64,000 nt of DNA, from positions 117,681 to 181,680 of the forward strand of contig NZ_JBKEBF010000032.1 in assembly GCF_047973035.1 (NCBI RefSeq), written 5' to 3'. A program made the translations under genes and the position numbers. The notes below the pieces were generated by a model. The model did not search any database. It was not told where the DNA came from and saw only the letters and a program-made list of their open reading frames with translations. The DNA is from Oleidesulfovibrio sp047973035 (GTDB lineage: Bacteria; Desulfobacterota; Desulfovibrionia; Desulfovibrionales; Desulfovibrionaceae). Shown one piece after another: positions 36,101 through 44,115 of this stretch (position 1 is its first letter; each line of letters starts with the position of its first letter).

Positions 36101-36401
36101 GAGCATTTCCAACGAAAAAGATAATCAGACAAATGCTGATCTGCAAGAGACACCACGCCATTACCGCAAGCCGGAGACCCGCCAGACTGAAAGCAAAAAT
36201 ACTATTCTTAATGCGCTGGGCACGCATGACAACACTATTTTGTCATTAGAAACGGTTGAATCTATAACAAACCAGCAACATACTGTTTATTCAGCACCTG
36301 TATACGAGAACCGCTCCGGTGTTTCTGCACTGAAAAGTGCGGAAAAAAAACAGTCTGATACCGCCTCGGCTGACACAACAGATTCATCTGACAACAGGTA
36401 G
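33159..36401 (+). CDS. Hybrid sensor histidine kinase (HAMP-PAS-HisKA-HATPase-receiver)
   Basis: A 1080-residue inner-membrane kinase. Helix 1 at ~12-36, a periplasmic sensing domain of ~245 residues, helix 2 at ~283-305, HAMP to ~357 (LTRPIQEMMQAIRRMAGGNL), PAS ~395-500. HisKA has phospho-acceptor H538 (MSHEVRTPLN). HATPase shows NLVSNAIKFTNEG, DTGIGIP and GGTGLGLAICK. The receiver follows, with phospho-acceptor D849 (FMDLEMPVMDG) and TKPF. After the receiver come ~165 residues of Ser/Thr/Gln-rich low-complexity sequence with no Hpt motif. It sits 14 bp behind the solute-binding protein gene. Its output partner is not in the window. No clear SD for the ATG; translational coupling to the upstream gene is plausible. 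Confidence 0.9.
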   Translation: MIFTGKNTTIRSRVIYVTLFVALLPICTMTLAGLVVSLRQTNNALFAQSRTALEKVHTAITRTALQAESISHLVADFELLQNSPSADDVRDMLYSRQHFWRRGIVELFDNTGQLITRSVPLNSTNSQWVAARDDPFITKGLSLGPHSDIILTPAGLAARAVAPVFMNSSLQPLGAVVTTIPFNRPLLLQLKESTRTDITLHYPGKVIATTLNDKNKLPVAVDWDTSFESLYSATAPVQKNITINGEDYAQTALPLRDSHGDTQAVLSVQISQSTLEQSTHGAFQTLILTLAVALIMAAVLGLWTADKLTRPIQEMMQAIRRMAGGNLSVRVAENSPDELGELALAFNNMAKRLEEQRTRLLDALREHEETSSRLEYANKGLEYANSELVSAREEYRKIFEGSVQGIYQTTMDGRFIKTNRALARMLGYSSPEELITTVTDIGKQLYVDPADRSRLKNLLARRNSLSDFETRFYTRSGKQVPVSLSVRLVYDENDMPQYLEGALTDTSDRERRRMAEQQKESAEAANKAKSEFLARMSHEVRTPLNAVVGMADMLWDSDLSQEQRAYVDIFRKSGQTLLALLNDILDYSRLEAGKLSLEELPFNLHELLHMIVDMHMPQAESKGLALKLNIAPDIPGGYTGDALRLRQIFSNLVSNAIKFTNEGSVTISVTPQQPYGKDAIQPESDTLPVSAGQIPADSPVSMRITVTDTGIGIPGDSQQKIFESFTQADSSITRQFGGTGLGLAICKMLTSMMGGSLSIESEQGRGTSAHIDISLKTHSLGKEEPQEEVTRPAPSCNNLRILLVDDSPNNRLLFKLYLKETQHTVDEAENGEVGAEKYQAGQYDIVFMDLEMPVMDGYMATTAIRQYESRHNLPPVPIVALTAHALEDFKQRCFAIGFTDYLTKPFRKPQLFAMFDRATASKAAADSITSPPLATSSVTPSTSTREKDSSEPEPFAHSAYHQFTSPAPHHSTESFANVQAQSISNEKDNQTNADLQETPRHYRKPETRQTESKNTILNALGTHDNTILSLETVESITNQQHTVYSAPVYENRSGVSALKSAEKKQSDTASADTTDSSDNR

Positions 36402-36515
36402 TGCCTGCAACTTTTCTGACGTAAGCAGCCACTACACTTTTCCAGCCGCCCTTTACGAATACACAGCGCAGCAACTTTTTTACGTCCATCTGCAGGCTAC
36501 GTACAGCCATGTGGC

Positions 36516-36548
36516 AAAAAAAAGCCTCCGGCAATACACCGGAGGCTT
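36516..36548 (-). terminator. Terminator of the chemoreceptor gene at 36.6 kb
   Basis: On the minus strand a perfect 10-bp stem (aagcctccgg / ccggaggctt) with a 7-nt loop is followed by eight T, 27 bp past the stop. On the plus strand it may also end the kinase transcript, with a poorer T run. Confidence 0.9.
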
Positions 36549-36574
36549 GTCTGTTTCAGGCTATTGAAAACAGT

Positions 36575-38338
36575 CTATACTGCACTATTTTCATTAATTT
36601 TTTCTGTCAAAGCATGTAATTCTGCAACCAATGCCGCAATGTTGCGGATGCGGGTTGCAGAGCGCGAAATGCCTTCTGCTGTTTCTTCGGAAGTACGGCT
36701 CACGGCTGCAGTCGCCTGATTGACCTCTTCGCATGCGGCGGACTGTTGTTCTGCCGCTGTGGCTATGGAAGTAACCTGCACGGCGGATTCGCTGACAAGT
36801 CTGGTAATGGCTTCCAGTGCGTCACCAGCTTCGTTGGTCAACGCGTTATTTCGCGAGACAGCTTCCGAAACCTTATTCATGCTGTCTACGTTGGCACCGG
36901 CACCGGCCTGAATGCCCTTGATAGCTTCGCCCACTTCCCGTGTGGCCTGCATGGTTTTTTCTGCCAGTTTACGGACTTCGTCGGCAACAACGGCAAATCC
37001 TCTGCCGGCATCGCCTGCCCGTGCGGCTTCAATGGCGGCGTTAAGTGCCAGCAGGTTCGTCTGGTCTGCAATGTCGCTGATCACGCTCATAATGTCGCCG
37101 ATGCTTTCTGCGCGCTGGCTCAGTTCGCCAAGCGTTGACTGCAGGTTGGTAGTCTGAACGTGCACCTCATCGGTTGCAGTGATAACCTGCCGTACCAGCC
37201 CGAGGCCATTTTCCGCGTCAGCCTTGCTTTGGGTAGAGTTGCTGGCAGCTAGAGACGCGTTGCGGGCAACCTCGGAAATGGTCAGCGTCATTTCTTCCAT
37301 AGCGGCCGCGGTTTCCTGCGAACGGGTGTGCTGCATGGCGGCACCTGCTGCAATTTTTTCTGAATCCTGCTCCAGACCGGCGGCTTCCGCGTTCAGCTCT
37401 TCCACAATGGCAGCCACCTGCGTGGTAAGGTCGTGCATCATATCAAGAAGTGCTGCGATGCGGGCTTTTTCAGCCTCTGCCTGCTGTGTTGCAGCCTCTG
37501 CCTGACGGGCTTTCTCATCTGCATCGCGGCTATGTTCTTCCGCCGCAGCCATACTGGAGCGCAGACTGTCCACCATGGTGGAAACAGACTGAGCAGTCTG
37601 CCCAAGTTCGCCGGAAAAGCTCGCTGCATCAATATGATGACTGTAGTCACCCTTTGCCACGGCCTTGGTATACTCTGTTAAAGTGCACAACGGCCGCAAA
37701 ATCGAACGTTGCAGCAAAATGCACATGGTGGCGATAGTCACGATGATTCCCGCGGAAGCTCCGATAATACACCATTTAAGGAAGTTGATCGTATCCTTAA
37801 ACGCCTGTACTTCAAGCTCATAGGCCTGCTCTTTAATTTTTGTCAGTTCACCGAAATATTTACGTGAGGCCTGTGCCAGAGGCGTGGCAGACTGCCCGTA
37901 TGCACCATACTGTGTATGACGCTCACCCTTGGGAATAGACCGCATATTGTTGGCAAACCGTAATCCATCCTGAACAAACGCAAGCGCTGCAGATTTTGCT
38001 TTTGCTACAAGATTCTTTTCTTCCGATGTATGAGCGCCGCTTTCAAGAATAGTAAAATTCTTTTTTATTGCAACAATGCGTTTTCCAAGCTTTGCGATAT
38101 CTTTTTCAGCATCACTGCCAAGCATAATATTGCGAGTAAGCCTGCTGACGTAGTTTATATCTCTGTTAATTGCTGTAGTTGCAATATTTCCATCGAGTGT
38201 GTTTTCTTTCATTGATACAAAGCCTGAATGCAGCTTTGTCATTGTACCTACGGAAATTGCAAGCACGCACAAGAGTGAAACTATACAGATTAATATAATT
38301 CCTGAAATTTTACCTTTGATAGTTTTAAAGCACTGCAT
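36575..38338 (-). CDS. Methyl-accepting chemotaxis protein
   Basis: A 587-residue chemoreceptor. Helix 1 is at ~10-35 and helix 2 at ~190-210 (CIIGASAGIIVTIATMCILL). The periplasmic part between them is ~150 residues and mostly helical, of the four-helix-bundle kind. HAMP follows (RPLCTLTEYTKAVAKGDYSH), then a long coiled coil with the CheA/CheW-binding tip around ISDIADQTNLLALNAAIEAA and GRGFAVVADEVRKLAEKT. The ATG at 38338 has SD aaggggg; an upstream in-frame start is weaker. Its ligand is unknown. A textbook sigma-54 promoter lies about 70 bp upstream, so expression probably follows the flagellar sigma-54 regulon. Terminator downstream. Confidence 0.93.
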   Translation of the reverse strand: MQCFKTIKGKISGIILICIVSLLCVLAISVGTMTKLHSGFVSMKENTLDGNIATTAINRDINYVSRLTRNIMLGSDAEKDIAKLGKRIVAIKKNFTILESGAHTSEEKNLVAKAKSAALAFVQDGLRFANNMRSIPKGERHTQYGAYGQSATPLAQASRKYFGELTKIKEQAYELEVQAFKDTINFLKWCIIGASAGIIVTIATMCILLQRSILRPLCTLTEYTKAVAKGDYSHHIDAASFSGELGQTAQSVSTMVDSLRSSMAAAEEHSRDADEKARQAEAATQQAEAEKARIAALLDMMHDLTTQVAAIVEELNAEAAGLEQDSEKIAAGAAMQHTRSQETAAAMEEMTLTISEVARNASLAASNSTQSKADAENGLGLVRQVITATDEVHVQTTNLQSTLGELSQRAESIGDIMSVISDIADQTNLLALNAAIEAARAGDAGRGFAVVADEVRKLAEKTMQATREVGEAIKGIQAGAGANVDSMNKVSEAVSRNNALTNEAGDALEAITRLVSESAVQVTSIATAAEQQSAACEEVNQATAAVSRTSEETAEGISRSATRIRNIAALVAELHALTEKINENSAV

Positions 38339-38408
38339 TCTGCATCCCCCTTTGCAAACCAAATAATACTCTTTACTCTTTAAAAGGACCTTAGCACTTC
38401 AAAAATAC

Positions 38409-38424
38409 AGCAAATTCAGTGCCA
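38409..38424 (-). promoter_or_regulatory. Sigma-54 promoter of the chemoreceptor gene
   Basis: On the minus strand TGGCACTGAATTTGCT matches the -24/-12 consensus (TGGCAC-N5-TTGCW) at every defined position, with GG and GC ten bases apart. The start of transcription would be about 60 nt upstream of the ATG at 38338. Confidence 0.82.
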
Positions 38425-38584
38425 TAATATTTAAAAAACTCATCTCTCCGGTTTAATAGTCCTTTCAAAGTTATCAGGAACAATTGCTACACAAGAACTG
38501 CAATCTGAAGTTTGCAGTATGTAAACTTCAGATTGCAGTTCATGAAAAAACTGGAAATCATACAAAACAATTTAAGAAAACAAC
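38425..38584. other. Intergenic stretch containing an 18-bp inverted repeat
   Basis: Between the sigma-54 promoter and the waaA terminator there is no gene. The main feature is the long inverted repeat listed separately. It could bind an enhancer protein, given its position ~100 bp upstream of the promoter. Confidence 0.45.
38496..38540. repeat. Perfect 18-bp inverted repeat
   Basis: aactgcaatctgaagttt (38496-38513) and its exact complement (38523-38540) flank a 9-nt loop. No T run follows on either strand, so it is not an ordinary terminator. Confidence 0.8.
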
Positions 38585-38628
38585 AAAAAACGGTCTGCCA
38601 ACCGGAAATAGCACCGGCTGACAAACCG
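38585..38628 (-). terminator. Terminator of the HD-ddl-waaA operon
   Basis: On the minus strand a 15-bp stem (cggtttgtcagccgg / ccggttggcagaccg, three G-T pairs) is followed by six T, 33 bp after the waaA stop. Confidence 0.92.
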
Positions 38629-38661
38629 CAAGTAAAACAACAGTAAAATGTAAAGTTACAA

Positions 38662-39939
38662 TTAACGCTGCAGCAGAGCTACAATAGCGTCTGCAGCGGC
38701 CTGAGCCCCGCCGCGACGGGCAGCCACATAGTCCGCAAAGCGGGAAGCAACGCGTGCTTTGGGTGCAGGGCGCTTCATCAGACGCAGCAAGTGTCCGACG
38801 GCGTCTTCCGCATCGCCTGCCTGCTGTACAAGGCCTTCCTGCATAATTTCTTCACCAATCCATGCAAAATTACTCCAGTACGGCCCGATAACAGGCACAA
38901 CACCATGCGCCAGCGGCTCAAGAAAATTCTGGCCGCCCAAAGGCTGCAAACTGCCGCCGACAAACACACCGCGTGAAAGGGCATACACATGGTCAAGTTC
39001 GCCAAAGGCATTCCACAGCACTATAGTACCGGGCTGAACAGGTTCCGTAATTTCAGAGCGTAAAGCCCAGCTCACGCCAATCTCATCCAGCTTCTGCCGC
39101 CAGAAAGGCACACGCTCCATATGGCGCGGGACCAGTGCAATGCACGTCCGCGGACGTTCCGCAACAAGCCTTTTGACCATATGGACGATCTCCGGCTCTT
39201 CTTCTTCACGCACAGAGCCAAGCACCGCCAATGAAGTTCCGGCCTTGAAAACACTGCCCAGCAACGGATTAGGCCCATCCACGGCCCCCTGAGGCACGCG
39301 GTCGAACTTGATATTGGGCATGGTGCGCACCCTCTCACGCCCGAATACTGCACCATAACGCTGTGCGTCATGGTCTGACATAGCAAGTACCACAGCAGGA
39401 GGCATAACCCGCAGCATTCCGCCTATGGTCAAGTATCCGGCAAAGCTACGCGGTGTCATTCTTCCGTTGATAACACCATAAGGCACACCGGCTTCGGCAC
39501 AGGCGTTCATCAACGAAGGCCAAAGTTCTGTTTCCAGCAGCACCACAGCACGCGGCGAAACCAGCCTGAGAGCACGGCGCATGACATCCGGCTCATCCAC
39601 AGGAAAGTAGCGAACATCCACACGGATCTCCGGCGCATGTTCACGGCACCATTCTGCCGCAGAATCCAGAATGTCGCGCCCCTGAATGGTGCACGAAGTC
39701 AGCAGAACCGATCGCACAGCCCCCTGCGGCAGATGCCGCAAAAGCTGCCACGCAAGATATGCCTCACCGCCGGAAGCAGCCTGAATCCACAAATCTGCTT
39801 TCTGCGTCCAGCCTTCGGGAACCAGTCGTTCTGCAAAACCATGTGAAAGTCTGCGATGTCGCGCCAAAACGGGGCGGGCCAGCCGCCACACGGTTCCATA
39901 GGCGGACAGCAACAGGCGCTGTCCTGCGGATAGCGTCAT
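38662..39939 (-). CDS. waaA: 3-deoxy-D-manno-octulosonic acid (Kdo) transferase
   Basis: Membrane-associated GT-B enzyme that adds Kdo to lipid IV-A in lipopolysaccharide core synthesis. Typical segments: WIQAASGGEAYLAWQLL near residue 52, VLLTSCTIQGRDI, the acidic LLETELWPSLMNAC with the proposed catalytic Glu, NGRMTPRSF, LGSVREEEE, and the donor site FVGGSLQPLGGQNFLEPLAHG. Length 425 is normal. It follows ddl by 8 bp in the same operon. Its presence shows a Gram-negative outer membrane with Kdo-containing LPS. Confidence 0.94.
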   Translation of the reverse strand: MTLSAGQRLLLSAYGTVWRLARPVLARHRRLSHGFAERLVPEGWTQKADLWIQAASGGEAYLAWQLLRHLPQGAVRSVLLTSCTIQGRDILDSAAEWCREHAPEIRVDVRYFPVDEPDVMRRALRLVSPRAVVLLETELWPSLMNACAEAGVPYGVINGRMTPRSFAGYLTIGGMLRVMPPAVVLAMSDHDAQRYGAVFGRERVRTMPNIKFDRVPQGAVDGPNPLLGSVFKAGTSLAVLGSVREEEEPEIVHMVKRLVAERPRTCIALVPRHMERVPFWRQKLDEIGVSWALRSEITEPVQPGTIVLWNAFGELDHVYALSRGVFVGGSLQPLGGQNFLEPLAHGVVPVIGPYWSNFAWIGEEIMQEGLVQQAGDAEDAVGHLLRLMKRPAPKARVASRFADYVAARRGGAQAAADAIVALLQR

Positions 39940-39947
39940 GCCTTCTC

Positions 39948-40859
39948 CTAAGAGCTGTGCGCAGCCATTCCCAGCTCAATAAGCCGCGCGATGAGTTGGT
40001 CGAATGAAAGGCCTACCGCCGCAGCTTCCTGCGGAAGCAGGCTGGTAGCTGTCATGCCGGGCAGGGTATTCACTTCCAGCAAAGAAAGCTCACCCGCAGG
40101 CGTAAGAATGAAATCCGCGCGGCTGTAACCGCGCAGTCCCAGCGCATGATGCGCACGCAGAGCATACTCGCGCACCCGCTCCGTCATCTCATCCGGCAGC
40201 GGAGCCGGACAGACTTCTTCAGCCTGGCCGGGGGTATATTTGCTTTCGTAATCAAAAAAACCAGCCCCGAGAGGACGTATCAGTATAGGGGGAAGCGCTT
40301 CTTCGCCCAGCACGCCGCAGGTCACTTCCACACCGTCCACAGCGGGTTCAATGATGGCCTCGCCACCCTTTGCAAAAAGTTCATCCAGCGCAGCCGCAAG
40401 TTCTTCCTGCGTTGTCACTCTGTGAAGCGCAAGGCTGGAACCGCCGTTGTTGGACTTGATGAACGCAGGAAAGGTGAAAGGCGGCACCCATTCCTTGCCG
40501 GGGTGCGCGGGCAGAAATACCCACTCGGGCGTGGGCAGACCACGATCGACAAAAATCTGTTTGGCTGCCGCTTTATTCAACGCCAGAAAGGAACCGGCAG
40601 GACCGGCACCCTGATACGGTACACCCGCAGTTTCAAGCAGAGCCTGAACAAGCCCGTCTTCTCCGGGCTGACCATGCAGGTTGATAAACGCAAAATCATG
40701 CTTTCTGGCGACCTCGAACAATCCTGTAAGAGAATGTTCAGGGTCGTACAACGTCACGTCGTGTCCGAGACGTTCAAGTGCGGCGTGAATGCCCTTGGCG
40801 CCGGAAAGCGAAACAGCACGTTCGCTAGACCAGCCGCCCGCTACCAAAAGAATACGCAT
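39948..40859 (-). CDS. ddl: D-alanine--D-alanine ligase
   Basis: ATP-grasp enzyme that makes D-Ala-D-Ala for peptidoglycan. N-terminus LLVAGGWSSERAVSLSGAKG, then INLHGQPGEDG, the grasp segment FPAFIKSNNGGSSLALHRV, GVEVTCGVLGE, RADFILTPAGELSLLEVNTLPGMT and ATSLLPQEAAAVG. Length 303 is normal. The start overlaps the end of the HD-domain gene by 35 bp. It is followed closely by waaA, grouping envelope synthesis functions. Confidence 0.95.
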   Translation of the reverse strand: MRILLVAGGWSSERAVSLSGAKGIHAALERLGHDVTLYDPEHSLTGLFEVARKHDFAFINLHGQPGEDGLVQALLETAGVPYQGAGPAGSFLALNKAAAKQIFVDRGLPTPEWVFLPAHPGKEWVPPFTFPAFIKSNNGGSSLALHRVTTQEELAAALDELFAKGGEAIIEPAVDGVEVTCGVLGEEALPPILIRPLGAGFFDYESKYTPGQAEEVCPAPLPDEMTERVREYALRAHHALGLRGYSRADFILTPAGELSLLEVNTLPGMTATSLLPQEAAAVGLSFDQLIARLIELGMAAHSS

Positions 40860-41463
40860 TAAAATCTATCTCCAGTCGCGCGGTAAATACGCGTTCAATA
40901 TCCGCAGCCTGCTCCAGCGATAGTGTGATGTACTGCCTGCTTCGTTCTGTCTTCCCGTAGCGGTCCATAAGGTCGGAATACCGCTCGGCAAGAGAGACAA
41001 TGTTCTCATGGCGTACCCGCTTGTCGGCATAAATTATGGCCATCGGCAAAAAGTGGTTATCCAGCGAAATTTCCCACGGCCACCATACATGGTGCATCAC
41101 TCCCTGAGCGATATGCGGATTTCCGGTTTCCCGTACAGTCCATGCGGCACCCAGCTGGGCGTGGTCTCCGCCGTGCAATATAGTATATGTCTTTGCAATA
41201 TCATGCAGCAGTGCGCTTGCGAGCACTGCATCGGGGTTTACGTTCAGGCCGCATTCCGCCCCGCGCAGGGCAATGGTGTAGGCCACCGCTGCCACCGCCT
41301 CGGAATGTTCGCGGATGTGGTCAAACATGTCGTAGGCATCCCACAAGGCGCGGCACTCTTCAGGCGCTGGTATCTTCCAGCGTACATCAGGTGCAAACAT
41401 ACGCGGGGGTGTCTGCTCCGAGCGCAAAAGCGGTCCTTGAGCGGCAGATTGGCTTGTTGTCAT
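40825..41463 (-). CDS. HD-domain phosphohydrolase
   Basis: A 212-residue HD/HDIG-type protein. Metal-binding residues are visible as IREHSEAVA (His), ALLHDIAKTYTI (the HD pair) and HHVWWPWE. The class hydrolyses nucleotides or cyclic nucleotides; the substrate is unknown. I start at ATG 41463 because gaggtttacatc provides an SD; the open frame extends 32 codons upstream without one. It heads a three-gene operon with ddl and waaA. Confidence 0.85.
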   Translation of the reverse strand: MTTSQSAAQGPLLRSEQTPPRMFAPDVRWKIPAPEECRALWDAYDMFDHIREHSEAVAAVAYTIALRGAECGLNVNPDAVLASALLHDIAKTYTILHGGDHAQLGAAWTVRETGNPHIAQGVMHHVWWPWEISLDNHFLPMAIIYADKRVRHENIVSLAERYSDLMDRYGKTERSRQYITLSLEQAADIERVFTARLEIDFNAYSFGSGRLV

Positions 41464-41848
41464 GATGTAAACCTCGTCAGGCTGCAGCACGTGGCTGCTG
41501 CTTTGCTCTCGTGTACCAACACACGGGTAAAAAAGCAAAGCCGCCTGCCTGCAGCACACTGTTTAGTCACGCAAATCACCGTTCATCCCGCAGAGTTGAC
41601 AGTTAAAGGCACTAGGGCGTAGCTACATAGACTCACACGGATACGTTACCGACCGGTTTAGTTTTGTTCAGCCTGCAGCTGCCCGTCAGGTATACTGCCC
41701 TCCGGCTCATACCGGCTGGGACACTGCCCTCCGGTACACAGATCTCCGGCGCATACAGCGACAGACTCCGTGCAACGCCAGCACAGGCACCGGCCGCCGC
41801 TCATCCGGCAGCCCCGTCCGCACCTGCAAGAGGAAGGAAGGATACAGC
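41464..41848. other. Divergent intergenic region, HD protein / hypD
   Basis: About 385 bp holding both promoters. A TTGACA hexamer is at 41596-41601 on the plus strand, without a strong -10 at 17-18 bp. The 12-mer actgccctccgg occurs twice about 30 bp apart (41694-41735). No gene-like frame. Confidence 0.45.
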
Positions 41849-42940
41849 GTGAATTTTTCCAACGCGTTTAAAGACCCGGCCTTGTGTCGGGGACTGCTCG
41901 ACCGGCTGCACGCCGAGATTGACGGTCCCCTCCGCTTCATGGAGGTGTGCGGCACGCACACCGTAGCAATTTTTCAAAGCGGACTACGTCCGCTGCTGCC
42001 CGAACAGGTCGTTCATGTATCCGGCCCGGGCTGCCCCGTCTGCGTAACCCACGAAAGCGAAATAGCCGCCTATCTGGAACTGGCGGAACGCGACAAGGTC
42101 ATCATTGCCACCTTCGGCGACCTGATGCGCGTACCCGGCCCCAAGGGGCATAACCTCAAAAGTGCTCAGGCCGCGGGCGCCCGCATCGAAATTGTCTATT
42201 CGCCCTTCGACGCACTGGCCCTTGCCGGTTCAAACCCAGATTCCACGGTTGTCTTTCTGGGCATAGGATTTGAAACCACAACCCCCACTGTTGCCGCCAC
42301 CATTAAAATGGCAAAGCAGCAGGAACTGAAAAATTTTCAGGTTCTTTCTTTCCACAAGCTTGTTCCGCCGGCATTAGGTGCGCTGCTGACAGACCCCGAC
42401 TGCGCGGTAGATGCTTTTCTGCTGCCGGGGCACGTCTCCACCATCCTCGGCACTGCGCCATATAACTTTGTAGCGGAAGAATTCCGGACTCCCGGTGTGG
42501 TGGCAGGTTTTGACCCTGCAGACATTCTGCAGGCGCTGCTGCTTATGGTTGAAATGCGCAAACGCGGCGAATATGCCATCACCAATCAATACAGCCGTGC
42601 TGTCAGCGACAACGGCAACCCCAAAGCGCGAGAAATCATGTACGAAGTATTCAAACCTGCCGACGCGCTCTGGCGCGGCATCGGCACCATCCCTGACAGC
42701 GGGCTGGTATTTACCGACGAATACAAGCAGTTCGACGCAATGGAACAACAGAGCATAACGCTTAAAGAAATGCCCAACACCCCCGGCTGTAAATGCGGCG
42801 AGGTGCTGAAAGGCAAAATGCAGCCCGACCAGTGTCCGCTGTTTGCAAAAGGCTGTACCCCCGCCCGTCCGGTGGGCCCCTGCATGGTTTCTACAGAAGG
42901 CAGCTGCGCCGCCTACTTCAAATACAATATCGGGAGCTAA
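41849..42940 (+). CDS. hypD: Hydrogenase maturation protein HypD
   Basis: Iron-sulfur scaffold that, with HypC, assembles the Fe(CN)2CO centre of NiFe hydrogenases. All signature pieces are present: MEVCGTHTVAIFQSGL, VSGPGCPVCVT, FLGIGFETTTPT, SFHKLVPPAL, GFDPADIL, and the 4Fe-4S cluster region GCKCGEVLKG with CPLFAKGCTP and GPCMVSTEGSC. The start is GTG with a strong SD (aggaaggatacagc). hypE follows after 6 bp. Confidence 0.96.
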   Translation: MNFSNAFKDPALCRGLLDRLHAEIDGPLRFMEVCGTHTVAIFQSGLRPLLPEQVVHVSGPGCPVCVTHESEIAAYLELAERDKVIIATFGDLMRVPGPKGHNLKSAQAAGARIEIVYSPFDALALAGSNPDSTVVFLGIGFETTTPTVAATIKMAKQQELKNFQVLSFHKLVPPALGALLTDPDCAVDAFLLPGHVSTILGTAPYNFVAEEFRTPGVVAGFDPADILQALLLMVEMRKRGEYAITNQYSRAVSDNGNPKAREIMYEVFKPADALWRGIGTIPDSGLVFTDEYKQFDAMEQQSITLKEMPNTPGCKCGEVLKGKMQPDQCPLFAKGCTPARPVGPCMVSTEGSCAAYFKYNIGS

Positions 42941-42946
42941 CCCCAC

Positions 42947-43969
42947 ATGACCGCTGAAACTCTGCTGCTCGACTACGGCAGTGGCGGGCGCGCTTCGCAA
43001 CGCCTTATTGCCGACCTTTTTTTCAAGCACTTTGACAACCCTCTGCTGTCTGCCATGAACGATGCCGCCATTCTGGATCTTCAAGGACCGGTAGCCATGT
43101 CCACCGACAGCTATACCGTTGACCCGCTGTTTTTTCCCGGTGGAGATATAGGTTCACTGGCAGTGCACGGCACTGTGAATGACGTGGCCATGATGGGTGC
43201 AAAACCCAAATATTTAAGCTGCGGTTTCATTCTGGAAGAAGGGCTCAGCATGGAGTTGCTTGAGCGTATCGTCACGTCCATGGGGCTTGCCGCGCGCGAA
43301 GCAGGCGTACTCATTGTTACGGGCGACACAAAAGTTGTTCCCCGCGGATGTGTGGATAAAGTTTTCATCAACACCACCGGCGTAGGCGAAATCATTGCCA
43401 ACCCTGCCCCCGCAGGAAACCGTGCAAACCCCGGTGATGTGATTCTTGTTTCCGGCACCATGGGCGACCACGGCCTGACCATCCTTTCGCACCGCGAAGG
43501 TCTGTCGTTTGCCACAGACATTGCCAGCGACTCTGCCCCGCTGGCGCATATGGTGGAAAAACTGGTTTACGAAGTGGGTGATATCAGCGTCCTACGCGAC
43601 CCGACCCGTGGCGGACTTGCCACCACGCTGAACGAAATCGCAGGCCAGTCCGGCACGGTCTTCAAAGTGCGCGAAGCAGACATCCCCGTGCGCGAATCCG
43701 TAAAGAACGGTTGTTCCTTCCTCGGCCTTGATCCGCTGTACCTTGCCAATGAAGGTAAACTCATATGCATTGTGCCGCAGGAAAAAGCTGAAAAGGCTCT
43801 GGAAGTTATCAGAAGCCTTCAGTACGGCGGCGATGCGGCCATCATAGGGGAAGTGCTTTCCGCAGAAGGCGGCCCTGCCAAGGCAGGACAGGTAGTTATG
43901 GAAACGCCGCTAGGCGGTCATCGCCTGCTGAACATGCTGGAGGGCGAACAGCTGCCTCGCATCTGCTAA
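42947..43969 (+). CDS. hypE: Hydrogenase maturation protein HypE
   Basis: PurM-like enzyme that converts the carbamoyl group on its C-terminal cysteine into a thiocyanate, the source of the cyanide ligands in NiFe hydrogenases. The N-terminal LLDYGSGGRASQRLI, the VHGTVNDVAMMGAKP loop, DTKVVPRG and RDPTRGGLATTLNEIA are family hallmarks. The essential C-terminal sequence LPRIC ends the protein. Cotranscribed with hypD. Confidence 0.96.
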   Translation: MTAETLLLDYGSGGRASQRLIADLFFKHFDNPLLSAMNDAAILDLQGPVAMSTDSYTVDPLFFPGGDIGSLAVHGTVNDVAMMGAKPKYLSCGFILEEGLSMELLERIVTSMGLAAREAGVLIVTGDTKVVPRGCVDKVFINTTGVGEIIANPAPAGNRANPGDVILVSGTMGDHGLTILSHREGLSFATDIASDSAPLAHMVEKLVYEVGDISVLRDPTRGGLATTLNEIAGQSGTVFKVREADIPVRESVKNGCSFLGLDPLYLANEGKLICIVPQEKAEKALEVIRSLQYGGDAAIIGEVLSAEGGPAKAGQVVMETPLGGHRLLNMLEGEQLPRIC

Positions 43970-44070
43970 CTAAAATACCCGTGCGCCACTTTGCGTTATT
44001 GACGGAATATGCCGCTTTCAGTGTACAAGGGGGCAGCCGTCACGCAAAAGCAAACACAAATGCACTTAAC

Positions 44071-44097
44071 ACGCCGGACGGCTCTGCTGTCCGGCGT
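44071..44097 (+). terminator. Hairpin between hypE and the glycosyltransferase fusion
   Basis: A perfect 9-bp stem (acgccggac / gtccggcgt) with a 9-nt loop lies 100 bp past hypE. The following tcattattta is only moderately T rich, so this is a weak terminator or a leader hairpin. Confidence 0.5.
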
Positions 44098-44115
44098 CAT
44101 TATTTATGGAACATT

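Noticed and set aside
41664..41852. 62-codon frame ahead of hypD
   Set aside because: Overlaps the hypD SD and start; composition is Pro/Ala-rich without any motif, consistent with a shadow frame.
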